A stretch of 64,000 nucleotides of DNA from Pigmentiphaga sp. H8 (GCF_003854895.1 NZ_CP033966.1:5929224-5993223), one strand, 5' to 3'; positions 40,657 to 49,981 are shown, counted from the first letter of the stretch. Notes: generated from the letters alone by a model not told the origin. Translations and numbers: made by a program.

Positions 40657-41646
40657 CTATGCCGTAGCGGTGGCGAAGCGGGAGGCAGTGCTGCGTAAGG
40701 CATCGAACCGCTCGCCCGCCTGGCGGTACTCCCGCTCCAGCCGGTCCACCAGTTCCGCCACGTCCGGCACGTCCCCTATCACGCCCAGCCCTTGGCCCGC
40801 CGCCCACACATCCAGCCACCGCTTCTTCGCGAAGGGGGTATTGCTGTCGTAGTGCCGGCTGCTGCTGGCGGCGAGCGCATCCGGGTCGATGCCGTTGGCC
40901 GCGAGCGACGGCTTGAGCCAGCTCGCCGGCGTGCCCGTGATGCCGCTGCTGACGATCAGCTGTTCGGTGTCGCACTCGACCACCATCTGTTTGTAGGCCG
41001 CCGCGGCCCGGCTTTCCCGTGTCGCCAGGAAGCGAGTGCCCATGTAGACCAGATCGGCCCCGGCGGCGATCGCGCCGGCCGCGCCCCAGCCGTCGGCGAT
41101 ACCTCCACCGACGGCGATGATGCCGTCGAAGAACTGCCGCACCGCGCTGATGAACGCGAATGGCGACAGGCTGCCGGTATGGCCGCCGGCCCCGGCGCTG
41201 ACGCAGGCCAGTCCGTCAGCCCCCGCAGCGATCGCCTTGCGGGCCAGCCGCAGGTCGATCACGTCGGCCAGTACGATGCCGCCGTAGCCATGGACGATGT
41301 CGATGGCGGGCCGTGGACTGCCTAGCGCGGTGATGACGATTGGGGGCTGGTAGCGGGCGACCAGCGCCAGGTCCTCGGGTAACCGGGAGTTCGAGGAGTG
41401 GGTGACCAGGTTCGCTGCCCAGGGGCCGAGCCGCGCGTCCGGATCGGCGGCGCGGGCCGCTTCCAGGCCCTCGGTGATGGTGTGCATCCATTGGTCCAGC
41501 ACGTCGATCGGACGCGCGTTGGGTGTGGGGAATGCGCCCACGATGCCTGCCTTGCACGCGGCAAGCACGAGCTCCGGGCCGGACAGCAGGAACATGGGGG
41601 CCGAGACGATGGGCAGGCGCAGGCCGCGCAGGAGTTCACGAGACAT
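40657..41646 (-). CDS. nitronate monooxygenase / 2-nitropropane dioxygenase family flavoprotein
   Basis: A 329-residue TIM-barrel FMN enzyme. It shows LRLPIVSAPMFLLSGPELVL, GSPRPAIDIVHGYGGIVLAD, the AGAGGHTGSLSPFAFI loop with the His characteristic of nitronate monooxygenases, and the FMN-phosphate region AVGGGIADGWGAAGAI followed by YMGTRFLATRES. Family members oxidise nitronates or reduce enoyl-CoA-like compounds. The start is inside the last codons of the CoA-transferase gene (11-base overlap). Last gene of a five-gene leftward operon; here it may act on a CoA thioester. Confidence 0.87.
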   Translation of the reverse strand: MSRELLRGLRLPIVSAPMFLLSGPELVLAACKAGIVGAFPTPNARPIDVLDQWMHTITEGLEAARAADPDARLGPWAANLVTHSSNSRLPEDLALVARYQPPIVITALGSPRPAIDIVHGYGGIVLADVIDLRLARKAIAAGADGLACVSAGAGGHTGSLSPFAFISAVRQFFDGIIAVGGGIADGWGAAGAIAAGADLVYMGTRFLATRESRAAAAYKQMVVECDTEQLIVSSGITGTPASWLKPSLAANGIDPDALAASSSRHYDSNTPFAKKRWLDVWAAGQGLGVIGDVPDVAELVDRLEREYRQAGERFDALRSTASRFATATA

Positions 41647-42850
41647 GGGATGGCACTTCTTCCGTGGAGGGCAGGCGCACGCATCGAGCGTCGGCCAGCC
41701 GTTGTATGTCGCGTTCGGCCAGGCCGGCCTCGCGCAGGATGTCGACGCCGTGCTGCCCGATCGCGGGTACGGCGGGCGCATGGGTTCGTGCCGACCAGGC
41801 GGGCGCCCCGGGTAGCCGGACCAGCGGGCACTCGCCTACGCCCGCCACGTCCACGGTTTCCACTAGCCCGGCAAACCGCATCTGTTCCGAGGCCATGAAC
41901 TGGCCGACGCTGCGCACCACGCTGGCCATGACGCCGCGTTCGTTCAGCAGGGTCTCCCATTCGTCGGCGGTGCGCGTGGACAGGCTGGCGGCGATCTCGC
42001 GGTCCAGTTCGGTGGCATGGCGGTTGCGTGCTTCTTGCGTGGCGAAGCGTGCGTCCGTGTGCAGGTCGGAACGGCCGATGGCTTCGCAGAAGCGCTGGAA
42101 CTCCGCGGGCTTGCGGGCCGCCAGCATCAGCGTGCCGGCGCGCGTGGGGTACTCGCCCGTCGGCGCGGCGAAATAGACCTGGCCGGCTTCGCCGCCGCCC
42201 GTACCGGCGGCGACCAGCCGCGGCGCGAGGAAGGCCGCCATCGCTCCCATTAGCGAAATGTCCAGGCGCGCGCCGGTGCCGTGCCGCAGCCTGCCGATCA
42301 GGGCGCCGCTGATGGCCTGGTATGCGTAGAGTCCGGTGACCTGGTCGGCCAGGACGACATTGCGCGTGCGCTGGGGCTGGCCCGCTGCATCGGCATTCAG
42401 GGTCATCCAGCCGCAGAATGCCTGCATGATCTGGTCGACCACGCCGCGCCGGCTCAGCGGCCCGTCCTGGCCGAAGCCGGAGACCGAGGCGTAGACCAGG
42501 TCCGGCCGGTCCGTCCGCAGCGCGGCATCGTCCAGGCCCAGCCGCGCGGCCACCCCGGGGCGAAAGCTTTCGATCACGATGTCGCAGCCGGCGGCGATGC
42601 GGCGCGCCGTCCCGGGGCCGTCCGGATGCTTGAGATCGAGCGCGATGCTGCGCTTGCCGAGATTGACCGTGATGGAGGCAGGCGTGTGTCCGCGATGCTG
42701 GTTGCGGCCCGAGCGTATCCAGTCGCCCTCGAAAGGCTCGACCTTCACTACGTCGGCGCCCTGAGCGGCCAGCAGCATGGTGCAATAGGGACCGGCCACG
42801 CCCTGGCTCAGGTCGAAGACGCGCAGTCCTTGCAGGGGAAGCGGCGTCAC
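41636..42850 (-). CDS. CaiB/BaiF family III CoA-transferase
   Basis: A 404-residue class III CoA-transferase. Hallmarks are LRVFDLSQGVAGPYCTMLLA, GADVVKVEPFEGDWIRSGR, NLGKRSIALDLKHPDGPG, IVIESFRPGVAARLGLDD, YASVSGFGQDGPLSRRGVVD (catalytic Asp) and NVVLADQVTGLYAYQAISG. The start is a GTG at 42850 whose GTGA overlaps the upstream hydrolase stop. It would form the CoA ester of the acid made by the oxygenase/hydrolase genes upstream in the operon. Confidence 0.9.
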   Translation of the reverse strand: MTPLPLQGLRVFDLSQGVAGPYCTMLLAAQGADVVKVEPFEGDWIRSGRNQHRGHTPASITVNLGKRSIALDLKHPDGPGTARRIAAGCDIVIESFRPGVAARLGLDDAALRTDRPDLVYASVSGFGQDGPLSRRGVVDQIMQAFCGWMTLNADAAGQPQRTRNVVLADQVTGLYAYQAISGALIGRLRHGTGARLDISLMGAMAAFLAPRLVAAGTGGGEAGQVYFAAPTGEYPTRAGTLMLAARKPAEFQRFCEAIGRSDLHTDARFATQEARNRHATELDREIAASLSTRTADEWETLLNERGVMASVVRSVGQFMASEQMRFAGLVETVDVAGVGECPLVRLPGAPAWSARTHAPAVPAIGQHGVDILREAGLAERDIQRLADARCVRLPSTEEVPSHVS

Positions 42851-43551
42851 GATGCGTCTCCATGCGCGATCCATCGCGCCAGCACGGCGGCCAGCGCGGC
42901 GGGTTGCTCCAGCGGCAACAGGTGGCCGGCCCCCGCCACCGTCTCCAGCCTGCTGCCCGGCACGGCGGCCGCCAGCCGCTGCAGGTTCTCCGGCGCCACG
43001 ACCCGGTCGTGCGTGGTGGTCACCAGCAGGGTTGGACGGCGGCCGTCGAGCAGCCCAGTGCGATCCGGCCTGGCGATGCAGGCCAGGCAATGCGCGATGT
43101 AGCGTTGCGCGCCGTAGGCCCGCACGATGGCCCGGCGCCGTGCCATCAGTTCGGGACGCGCCAGGCTGTCCGGATGGAACGGGGCGGTGGAGGCGGCGGC
43201 CGTCTCCAGGTAGCCGCCCTGGCGGGCACCGGCGATGGCTTCCCGCCGCTTGGCGGCCTGGGCCGGCGTATCGGCCGCGGGGCCCGAGCAGATCAGCGCG
43301 ATACCCTGGATCCGTTCGGGAGCCCGGTCGAGCACCGCCATCGCGACATACCCCCCGAACGAGAAGCCGCCCAGCCAGAAGCGCGCGGGCGCTTCGCGCA
43401 ACACCTGATCGGCCAGCTCCTCCACCGTCTCCAGCGCGGGCAGGTCCGGGCAGTGCGCGCGCAGGGTGTCCGGCAGGGCCGCCTTCACGTCATCGAATAC
43501 GGCCGCCGTGTTGTTCAGCCCCGGCAGCAGGACCAGATCGGCCGGCGTCAT
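42847..43551 (-). CDS. alpha/beta hydrolase
   Basis: A 234-residue alpha/beta-hydrolase with the triad Ser in GFSFGGYVA, Asp in TTHDRVV and His in GAGHLLPLE. Opening strand DLVLLPGLNNTAAVFDDV. No signal peptide. It overlaps the stop of the carotenoid-oxygenase-type gene (ATGA) and the GTG of the CoA-transferase. It probably hydrolyses an ester or lactone in the same pathway. Confidence 0.87.
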   Translation of the reverse strand: MTPADLVLLPGLNNTAAVFDDVKAALPDTLRAHCPDLPALETVEELADQVLREAPARFWLGGFSFGGYVAMAVLDRAPERIQGIALICSGPAADTPAQAAKRREAIAGARQGGYLETAAASTAPFHPDSLARPELMARRRAIVRAYGAQRYIAHCLACIARPDRTGLLDGRRPTLLVTTTHDRVVAPENLQRLAAAVPGSRLETVAGAGHLLPLEQPAALAAVLARWIAHGDAS

Positions 43552-45056
43552 GCCCAGGCCGCCGGATCGCGATGTTCGCCGGGAATGCGGTCGCCTTCCA
43601 CCCAGCAGGCGTGGGTGCCGATGGGAATGCGTTCCGGCAGCACGATGGTGGCCAGCGGCCCGCGCGAGATGTCGCGGGCGTCCAGCACCAGGCATTCGGA
43701 GCGGTCCTGGTTCATGTCGGTGACAAGAACGGTGACGTAGCCGTCGTCCTCGTCGCGCGCGCCCAGGCGCCGCGCCACCTGGGGTTCGCTGCCGTAGCGG
43801 CCGGGGCCGTACTCGTAGCGCTGTACGGCCCCGGTGTGCAGGTCGAAGCGTTTCAGGCCGCGGAACAGCCACTCGCCCGGCTGGTAGAGCACGTTGTAGC
43901 TGTAGCGGTAGGGCCGGCCCACGTAGTCGTTGCTGACGGCCGGGAACTCGGTGATCTCGTCGTCCAGGTATTGTTCGGTGGTCGCGCCGGTGCGCAGGTT
44001 GAAGCGCCAGCGGTGCATCATGGTCGGGTTGTTGTGCTTGTCCAGCCGCGCCTTGATCCGGGCGTAGATGTCCTTGCCGTCGGTCGCGCCCACCGGGTGC
44101 AGCTTGGGTTCGGGCATGATGCAGCCGTCCATCACGATCTCGTCGCCGTCCTCGTAGCAGTTGGCCAGGTGCAGGATGTGGCAGGCCTTGGCCTCGAACC
44201 ACCGCACCTGCGAGCCGTCGCCATGGCGCGGGATCACGCCGAAGCGGGCGGGCATCTCGGGATGGAAGGTCATCTTGTGCTGCCCGCGCCTGAGCAGTTC
44301 GGGATCGAAGAAATGCGGCGTGTCGTGCAGGATGGAATAGTTCCTGGTGATGCCCAGGTCATGCGGCCAGCGGGCGCCCGGCAGCTCCACCGGCACGTAG
44401 TGCACCAGCCGGTTGTTCCGGTCGATGACGCCGTAGTGCATGTACGGCCAGTGCTCGGGATAGTTGAAGAACATCATCTCGCCCGTTTCCGGATCGACCT
44501 TGTAGTGCGAACTGATGCCGTCCGGGATCTTGCGCGCCCAGTTGGTGTCCGGGCCCAGCGTGTCCAGCGTGATGGGATCCAGGCGCCAGGGTTCGCTGCC
44601 CTGCGACATGGTGGCCAGCAGCAGCCCCGCGTGGCAGATGATGTCGGTGCCGGCGTTGTCCTTCATCGCCCCCATGGCGCCGGACCCGCGGCGGGACGCT
44701 TTTTCAGGCTCCAGCAGGCCCGCCCACAGCGAGCGGCGGGCCGCCTGCTCGGCCAGGAAGCCGGTGGTCTGCACGAAGCGGTTGCGGTAGGTGGCGCGGC
44801 CGTCGTGGAAGTGCACCGCATGCAGCATGCCGTCGCCGTCGAAAGGGTGGAACATGCCCAGCGGCTGGTGGATCTGGTTGTGCGTGTTGCGGATGAAGAT
44901 GCCGTCCAGGTCGCGCGGGATCTCGCCAATGACCCGGAGGCTGTCGGTGTCGGCGATGTACTCGTTGAACATGGGCCGGAACGGGCCGTTCAGGAACGGA
45001 TGGTCGGAGGGCTGCAGCGTGGACATTACGCCGCTGGGCAGGGTCTGGATGGTCAT
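43548..45056 (-). CDS. carotenoid/stilbene cleavage dioxygenase family protein
   Basis: A 502-residue seven-bladed-propeller non-heme iron oxygenase. The four iron-binding His are recognisable: His184 (SSHYKVD), His232 (PHDLGIT), His296 (ILHLANCYEDGDE) and His482 (GTHACWVE). The N-terminus carries FIRNTHNQIHQPLGMFHPFD. Relatives cleave carotenoids or, in bacteria, lignin-derived stilbenes into aldehydes. The nearby hydrolases, CoA-transferase and flavoprotein favour catabolism of an aromatic or terpenoid compound over pigment synthesis. No carotenoid biosynthesis genes are present. Confidence 0.9.
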   Translation of the reverse strand: MTIQTLPSGVMSTLQPSDHPFLNGPFRPMFNEYIADTDSLRVIGEIPRDLDGIFIRNTHNQIHQPLGMFHPFDGDGMLHAVHFHDGRATYRNRFVQTTGFLAEQAARRSLWAGLLEPEKASRRGSGAMGAMKDNAGTDIICHAGLLLATMSQGSEPWRLDPITLDTLGPDTNWARKIPDGISSHYKVDPETGEMMFFNYPEHWPYMHYGVIDRNNRLVHYVPVELPGARWPHDLGITRNYSILHDTPHFFDPELLRRGQHKMTFHPEMPARFGVIPRHGDGSQVRWFEAKACHILHLANCYEDGDEIVMDGCIMPEPKLHPVGATDGKDIYARIKARLDKHNNPTMMHRWRFNLRTGATTEQYLDDEITEFPAVSNDYVGRPYRYSYNVLYQPGEWLFRGLKRFDLHTGAVQRYEYGPGRYGSEPQVARRLGARDEDDGYVTVLVTDMNQDRSECLVLDARDISRGPLATIVLPERIPIGTHACWVEGDRIPGEHRDPAAWA

Positions 45057-45085
45057 GGCGGGAATCGGTCGTGAAGGGGGAGCAT

Positions 45086-45889
45086 TCAGGCGGCGGCGCG
45101 CTGCGGCAGGCCGGCCAGGAAGGACAGCAGCGCGGCGTTGAAGGCCTCGGGCTGCTCGGCGAAGGAGTAGTGGCCGGCGCCCTCGATGCAGACGAAGCGG
45201 GCATCGGGAATGACGGCGGTAAGCTCGCGCATGCCGTCGGGCCGGCCGACCTTGTCCTGCGCGCCGGCGATCAGCAGCGCCGGCACGCTGACCTCGCGCA
45301 TCGTCTGCAGGCCGTCGTAGTTCACGATGGCTTCGATGGCCGCGCAGAAGGTGTCGGCCGACATCGACAGGGCGACCTCGCGCACCTGGTCCACCAGCGG
45401 CCCGGCCGAGCCGGGCGCGAACATCGAGCGCACCACGGACTCGGCGGCGGTGCGGAAGGGCACGCCGCGCTTGAGCGGATCGATGCGCTCCTTCAGGAAG
45501 GTCACCTTGTCCTCGGCCGACTTGCGGGCGAAGGAGCCCAGCGTGGCGGAGATCACCAGCCCGTGCACGCGGTCGCCCGCCAGGCGGGTGACGAGCGGCG
45601 CGGTGATGCCGCCCATGCTGTGTCCCATGACGACGTTGCGCCGGCTGCCGGCATGTTCGATCAGGTGGGCCGCGGCTTCGGCCAGGTGCTCGATCGACAG
45701 TCCGTTCGCGGGTAGCGGGCTCAGGCCGTAGCCCGGCGCGTCCCAGGCCACGACGCGATAACCGGCCTGCACCAGGGTGGCGGTCAGGTCCCGGAAATAG
45801 TCCTTGGAGCCGTAGGCGCCGTGCAGCAGGAACACGGTGGTATCGGAGTCGCCGCTGACGGCGTGATCGGGTAGGCGGAGTCTGTTCAT
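45086..45889 (-). CDS. alpha/beta hydrolase
   Basis: A 267-residue alpha/beta-hydrolase. Oxyanion motif LLHGAYGSKDYF, nucleophile Ser in MGHSMGGITA, Asp in AGAQDKVGRPDGM and His in GAGHYSFAEQP. It resembles carbon-carbon or ester hydrolases of aromatic pathways (MhpC/BphD-like size). It is the first enzyme gene of the leftward operon, 29 bases before the oxygenase gene and 109 bases after the IclR gene. Confidence 0.88.
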   Translation of the reverse strand: MNRLRLPDHAVSGDSDTTVFLLHGAYGSKDYFRDLTATLVQAGYRVVAWDAPGYGLSPLPANGLSIEHLAEAAAHLIEHAGSRRNVVMGHSMGGITAPLVTRLAGDRVHGLVISATLGSFARKSAEDKVTFLKERIDPLKRGVPFRTAAESVVRSMFAPGSAGPLVDQVREVALSMSADTFCAAIEAIVNYDGLQTMREVSVPALLIAGAQDKVGRPDGMRELTAVIPDARFVCIEGAGHYSFAEQPEAFNAALLSFLAGLPQRAAA

Positions 45890-45998
45890 CGAAGCGCTCG
45901 TGGGGGGAATCGGTACGCTTCGAACTCTAGGTAGCGCCCGGGACGGGGGAAACCGCCGCTGCGGGCGCGTTCCGCAATCCGGATCGGGCGGGCTCGGC

Positions 45999-46838
45999 CT
46001 ACCCGCGCTCGGGCCCCGCCGCGCGCATGGCCTGGCCGATGACGGCCACCGTTTCCACCAGGCGCGGCCCCAGCACCTGGACCAGGCGCACTTCGGACAA
46101 CTGGATCGAAGGCCCCACGCAGGCGAAGGAGAAAACGCCGCTCTGGCCCAGCACCATCGGCACGCCCACGCCGCTGATCAGTCCGCCTCGGCCGCGCTGG
46201 GACACCACGAAGCCGCGCTCGCGGTAATCCTTGTGGGCCCGCTCGACCACGCCGCGTATGTCTTCCCAGTCGTCGGGATGCGCGTCGCGCAGCGCCTGCA
46301 GCATGTGCACCCGCTCGGGCACGGGGGCGGCCACCAGGTACGCCAGCCCGATGGACGTGCGCTCGATGGGCACCACCGAGCCGGAGTCGGTATTGATCGT
46401 CAGCGCATTGCGCGGCGGATGGATCACTTCCAGGAAAACCAGGCCCGTGCGGTCGCGTGCGCCCAGGATCACCGCGATGTCGAGTTCGTCCGCCAGGCGC
46501 TGCATGTGGGGGCGGGCCGTGCGCAGCAGGCCGATGTGGCGTTGTACGCTGGCGCCCAGCCCCAGTACCCGGGCGCCCATGGAATATTTGCGGCTCTGCT
46601 CGTCCAGGCGCAGGTAGCCTAGCGACGCCAGCGTGCCGGTAATGCGCGACACCGTGGTTTTGGGCAGGCCGGTGATGGCCACCAGTTCCTGGTTGCCCAG
46701 GGGATGGCCGACCTCGAAAGCGGCCAGGATTTCGAGCCCCTTGGCCAGCGAGGTCATGAAGTCGCCGCGCCGGCCGTCGGCGCCGGCCTGTCGGGTCTTG
46801 CCGGGAGAGGATGTCCGCATATCGGGAATGATGGCCAT
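45999..46838 (-). CDS. IclR-family transcriptional regulator
   Basis: A 279-residue IclR regulator. The winged helix is at about residues 25-90 (MTSLAKGLEILAAFEVGHPL, LPKTTVSRITGTLASLGYL); the effector domain contains DIAVILGARDRTGLVFLEVI and GLISGVGVPMVLGQSGVFSF. GGAG six bases before 46838 supports this start. It lies upstream of the hydrolase/oxygenase operon in the same direction and is divergent from a Bug gene, so both may be targets. Confidence 0.88.
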   Translation of the reverse strand: MAIIPDMRTSSPGKTRQAGADGRRGDFMTSLAKGLEILAAFEVGHPLGNQELVAITGLPKTTVSRITGTLASLGYLRLDEQSRKYSMGARVLGLGASVQRHIGLLRTARPHMQRLADELDIAVILGARDRTGLVFLEVIHPPRNALTINTDSGSVVPIERTSIGLAYLVAAPVPERVHMLQALRDAHPDDWEDIRGVVERAHKDYRERGFVVSQRGRGGLISGVGVPMVLGQSGVFSFACVGPSIQLSEVRLVQVLGPRLVETVAVIGQAMRAAGPERG

Positions 46839-47016
46839 GAAGGCTCCGGCTACACAACGCGCGACCATGCCCGGTCCGCGCATGGAATCATGCCAGATCC
46901 GCATGCCGGAACGGCACCGGGTAGCTGTCGTCAACCGGCGGCCTCGTCACCAAGAATCCCGGTCCATGGACGCGAAGCCGGCAACGAAGCCGGACGCGAA
47001 GGAAGGAGACGCACAA

Positions 47017-47979
47017 ATGATACGCACAGCCATGCTCGTGGCCGCGCTTGCCCTGGCCGCCGCCGGTCCGGCAAGGGCGGACTGGCCCTCCCGGCCGATC
47101 ACCATCGTCGTGCCCTACGCGCCGGGCGGGTTGACCGACGCCGTGGCGCGCACGATCTCCGAAGGCGCCGCGCGCGAACTCGGCCAGCCGGTGGTCGTCG
47201 AGAACAAGCCCGGCGCGGGCGGCAAGATCGGCATGGACTATCTGCGGCGGGCGCCCAAGGATGGCTATACGATAGGGCTGGCCGTGCCCGCCACGATGGT
47301 GACCCTGCCGTTGACCGATCCCGGCTACGGTATCGAGCCGCTGAAGGAATTCGCGCCCGTCACCATCGCCGTCGATACCTTCATGGTGCTGGTCGCCAGC
47401 AAGAAGATCCTGCCGTCCGGAGGCCTGAAGGAGTTCATCGCCCTGGCCAAGAGCCGGCCGGGCCAGTTGAACTACGGCACGCCCGGCGCGGGCACCAGCT
47501 TCCACTTCAACAACGTCTATTTCGCCAACCTGGCCGGCATCCAGACCGTGCACGTGCCCTACAAGGGCGAAAGCGGGGCGCTGGCGGACCTGGCGGGCGG
47601 ACAGATCGACTACATGCTGGCTGGCCAGGGAGCGAAGACCTTCGTCGACACGGGGAAGGTGCGTGCGTTGGCCGTCGCGTCGAAGAAGCGGGTCGAGGCC
47701 TACCCCGACGTGCCCACCTTCAAGGAAGCCGGCATGGATTTCTCCACCGACGGCTGGGTGGGATTCATCGCCCCGGCGGGCATACCGCCCGCGGTGCTGG
47801 AGCGGCTGAACGCGGTGCTGGTCAAGACCATCCAGTCGCCGTCCGTGCGCGCATCCTTCGCGTCCATGGGCTACGAGCCGGTAGGCAGCACGCCCGCGTA
47901 TTTCCGCAACGTCGTGCAGGAAGCTTCCAAGCGCTATGGCGCGATGATCGACAGCGGGCAGGTGAAGCTGGCGCAGTGA
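47017..47979 (+). CDS. Bug-family solute-binding protein, divergent from iclR
   Basis: A 320-residue receptor; leader MIRTAMLVAALALAAAGPAR then ADWPSRPITIVV. Family blocks are VPYAPGGLTDAVARTISEGA, VENKPGAGGKIGMDYLRRA and PYKGESGALADLAGGQID. GGAAGGAG precedes the ATG. Likely the uptake receptor for the pathway encoded leftward from iclR (hydrolases, cleavage oxygenase, CoA-transferase). Confidence 0.92.
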   Translation: MIRTAMLVAALALAAAGPARADWPSRPITIVVPYAPGGLTDAVARTISEGAARELGQPVVVENKPGAGGKIGMDYLRRAPKDGYTIGLAVPATMVTLPLTDPGYGIEPLKEFAPVTIAVDTFMVLVASKKILPSGGLKEFIALAKSRPGQLNYGTPGAGTSFHFNNVYFANLAGIQTVHVPYKGESGALADLAGGQIDYMLAGQGAKTFVDTGKVRALAVASKKRVEAYPDVPTFKEAGMDFSTDGWVGFIAPAGIPPAVLERLNAVLVKTIQSPSVRASFASMGYEPVGSTPAYFRNVVQEASKRYGAMIDSGQVKLAQ

Positions 47980-48013
47980 CGGCGCCGGGCGCCCGGTCCA
48001 GGCAGCGTGTTCC

Positions 48014-49150
48014 TCACCCCCGCTGGAACCGCTCGAACCCGTGCAGCGCCTCGTCGATGGCCGTCTTCCACGCCGGCCGTTTGGCGGCGATCCAGGTCCA
48101 TTTCTGCATCAGCAGGCGGCCGGCCTGGCGGTCCATCTTCAGGTCCAGCGCGGCCACGACCTGGTCGCCCACCAGCACCGGCAGCGCGAAATATCCCAGC
48201 ACGCGCTTCTCGGGCGGCACGTAGGCCTCGAAGCGATGTTCGTAGCCGAAGAAGGCGTGTAGCCGCTTGCGCTGGATGATCAGCGGATCGAACGGCGACA
48301 GGATGTGCGTGGCGGCGGCCGGGGCCGCCGGCGTGTCCAGCCCGGCCGGTTCGATCCAGTGCTGGGTCTTGGCCTGCCCCGCGATGTGCACGGGCACCAG
48401 TTCCTTCTTCTTCACCCGGGACTCGATCAGGGCGCGCACCGCGGGCTTGGCGCCGGCATCGCCGTAGCAGATCGAATCCAGCCCGACCACGCCCTGCGAG
48501 CGCAGCGCCCGCCGCAGCAGGTATTCGGCGTACTTCGCCTCGGCCACCGGCCGGGGGCGGCGCGCCCAGCCGAAGTGGCGCCTGGACAGCTCGTAGGTCT
48601 TGAGCATGCCCGTGCGCTTGCTGACCGTGAGGTCGCCCACGAAGAATCCCAGCCGCAGCGCGCGCTTGGACGGCTTGCGGCTGCCCCAGGGGTGGGTCTT
48701 CTCGATCAGGGCTTCGTCGATATCGCGGATGGACAGCGCGCCTTCGTCGCGGATGCGCCGCAGCAGCGCCGCGTAGTCGGCGTCGTCCACGCCGGAGATC
48801 CAGGGGCCGGGCCGGGCGCGGCGCGCGTCCATGGCGGCGACGAACTGCCGGTAGTCGGCCGTGGGCACGTAGGCCAGCGCGTGGGTCCAGTACTCGAACA
48901 CGCTCTTGTCCGCCGACTGCGCCTGTTCGAGGTCGGCGCGGCGATAGCCGGGAATGCGGGAATACAGGATGTGATGGTGGCAGCGTTCGATCACGTTGAT
49001 GGTGTCGATCTGCACGTAGCCGAGATGCTCGATGGCCCGGCCCACCGCCTCGGGGCCCGCGCCGAAGGGCGTGGGCGTATCCAGCCGCTGCGCGCGCAGC
49101 CAGATCGCGCGGGCCCGCGCGGCGGGCAGTTCGAAGGAAGCGGGGGCCAT
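48014..49150 (-). CDS. AlkX/YcaQ-like winged-helix DNA glycosylase
   Basis: A 378-residue protein of the HTH_42 / YcaQ family. The motif YVQIDTINVIERCHHH (residues 45-60) contains the Gln-x-Asp pair (Gln47, Asp49) that forms the catalytic site in this glycosylase family, which removes alkylated bases and unhooks interstrand crosslinks. Other family segments are SRIPGYRRADLE and LSPFDPLIIQRKRLHAFFGY. An ATG 19 codons upstream was rejected because it would overlap the aldolase gene. It follows that gene by 19 bases. It may defend against DNA-alkylating agents. Confidence 0.85.
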   Translation of the reverse strand: MAPASFELPAARARAIWLRAQRLDTPTPFGAGPEAVGRAIEHLGYVQIDTINVIERCHHHILYSRIPGYRRADLEQAQSADKSVFEYWTHALAYVPTADYRQFVAAMDARRARPGPWISGVDDADYAALLRRIRDEGALSIRDIDEALIEKTHPWGSRKPSKRALRLGFFVGDLTVSKRTGMLKTYELSRRHFGWARRPRPVAEAKYAEYLLRRALRSQGVVGLDSICYGDAGAKPAVRALIESRVKKKELVPVHIAGQAKTQHWIEPAGLDTPAAPAAATHILSPFDPLIIQRKRLHAFFGYEHRFEAYVPPEKRVLGYFALPVLVGDQVVAALDLKMDRQAGRLLMQKWTWIAAKRPAWKTAIDEALHGFERFQRG

Positions 49151-49169
49151 GTTCAGGCCCCCCGCGCCG

Positions 49170-49949
49170 TCAGAACGGATGCAGGATCCGGTCCGCCCGC
49201 CGGGCATAGTAGGCGAAGGTCGCTTCGTGGCGGCGCGGCGTGCTGGTCCATCTCTGGGCTTCCTCTCCGAGTTCGGGCTGTATGGGCTGGATCTCGCCCG
49301 CGGCCATGGCCAGCAGCTGCAGGCGCGCCGCGCGTTCGAACATGACGCCCAGCACGCAGGCTTCCTCGACCGTGGCGCCGGTCACGACCAGGCCATGGTG
49401 GGCGAGCAGGACCGCCTTCTTGTCGCCCAGCGCGGCCGAGATGATCTCGCCTTCCTCGTTGCCCACCGGAATGCCGGGCCACTTCTTCAGGAACGCGCAC
49501 TGGTCGTACAGCACGCAGGTATCCATGTGCGATACCGCCAGCGGCACTTCCAGCATGGCCAGCGCCGAGACGTGCGGGGCGTGGGAGTGAACGATACACC
49601 GGATGTCCGGCCGTGTCCGGTACAGCCAGGAGTGGAAGCGGTTCGCCGGGTTGGGCATGCCGCCGCCTTCCAGCACGTTCAGGTCCTCGTCGACCAGCAG
49701 CAGGTTGTCGGGCTTGATCTCGTCGAAGCCCAGTCCCAGGCGCTGCGTCCAGTACGTGCCCTCGCGCTCGGCCCGCGCGGTGATCTGGCCCGACAGGCCG
49801 GAGTCGTGGCCGAACGCGAACAGGATGCGGCAGGTCTGCGCCACGGCTTCGCGGATGGGAAGCTGCCGGGTGCGCAGGTGGGTTTCCATGTCGTCGAGCG
49901 CCGACTGGACGATCTCGGTCTTGCCGAGCTGCATGGTGTTCATTGCCAT
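49170..49949 (-). CDS. class II aldolase/adducin-family protein
   Basis: A 259-residue class II aldolase-fold protein. Zn ligands are visible in CIVHSHAPHVSALAM (His-x-His-x2-His region) and LLAHHGLVVTGATVEEAC. Family members include fuculose-phosphate aldolase and decarboxylases acting on hydroxy-acids. AGAGG seven bases upstream of the ATG supports the start. It follows the Bug gene by 32 bases in the same direction, so it probably works on the ligand of that receptor. Confidence 0.87.
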   Translation of the reverse strand: MAMNTMQLGKTEIVQSALDDMETHLRTRQLPIREAVAQTCRILFAFGHDSGLSGQITARAEREGTYWTQRLGLGFDEIKPDNLLLVDEDLNVLEGGGMPNPANRFHSWLYRTRPDIRCIVHSHAPHVSALAMLEVPLAVSHMDTCVLYDQCAFLKKWPGIPVGNEEGEIISAALGDKKAVLLAHHGLVVTGATVEEACVLGVMFERAARLQLLAMAAGEIQPIQPELGEEAQRWTSTPRRHEATFAYYARRADRILHPF

Positions 49950-49981
49950 TCTGGTTCCTCTTGCTGTGATGGCCGATACGC

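Noticed and set aside
42852..45074. 740-codon plus-strand frame across three minus-strand genes
   Set aside because: It spans two gene boundaries on the other strand and has no domain signal; the minus-strand genes have intact catalytic residues and ATGA overlaps.
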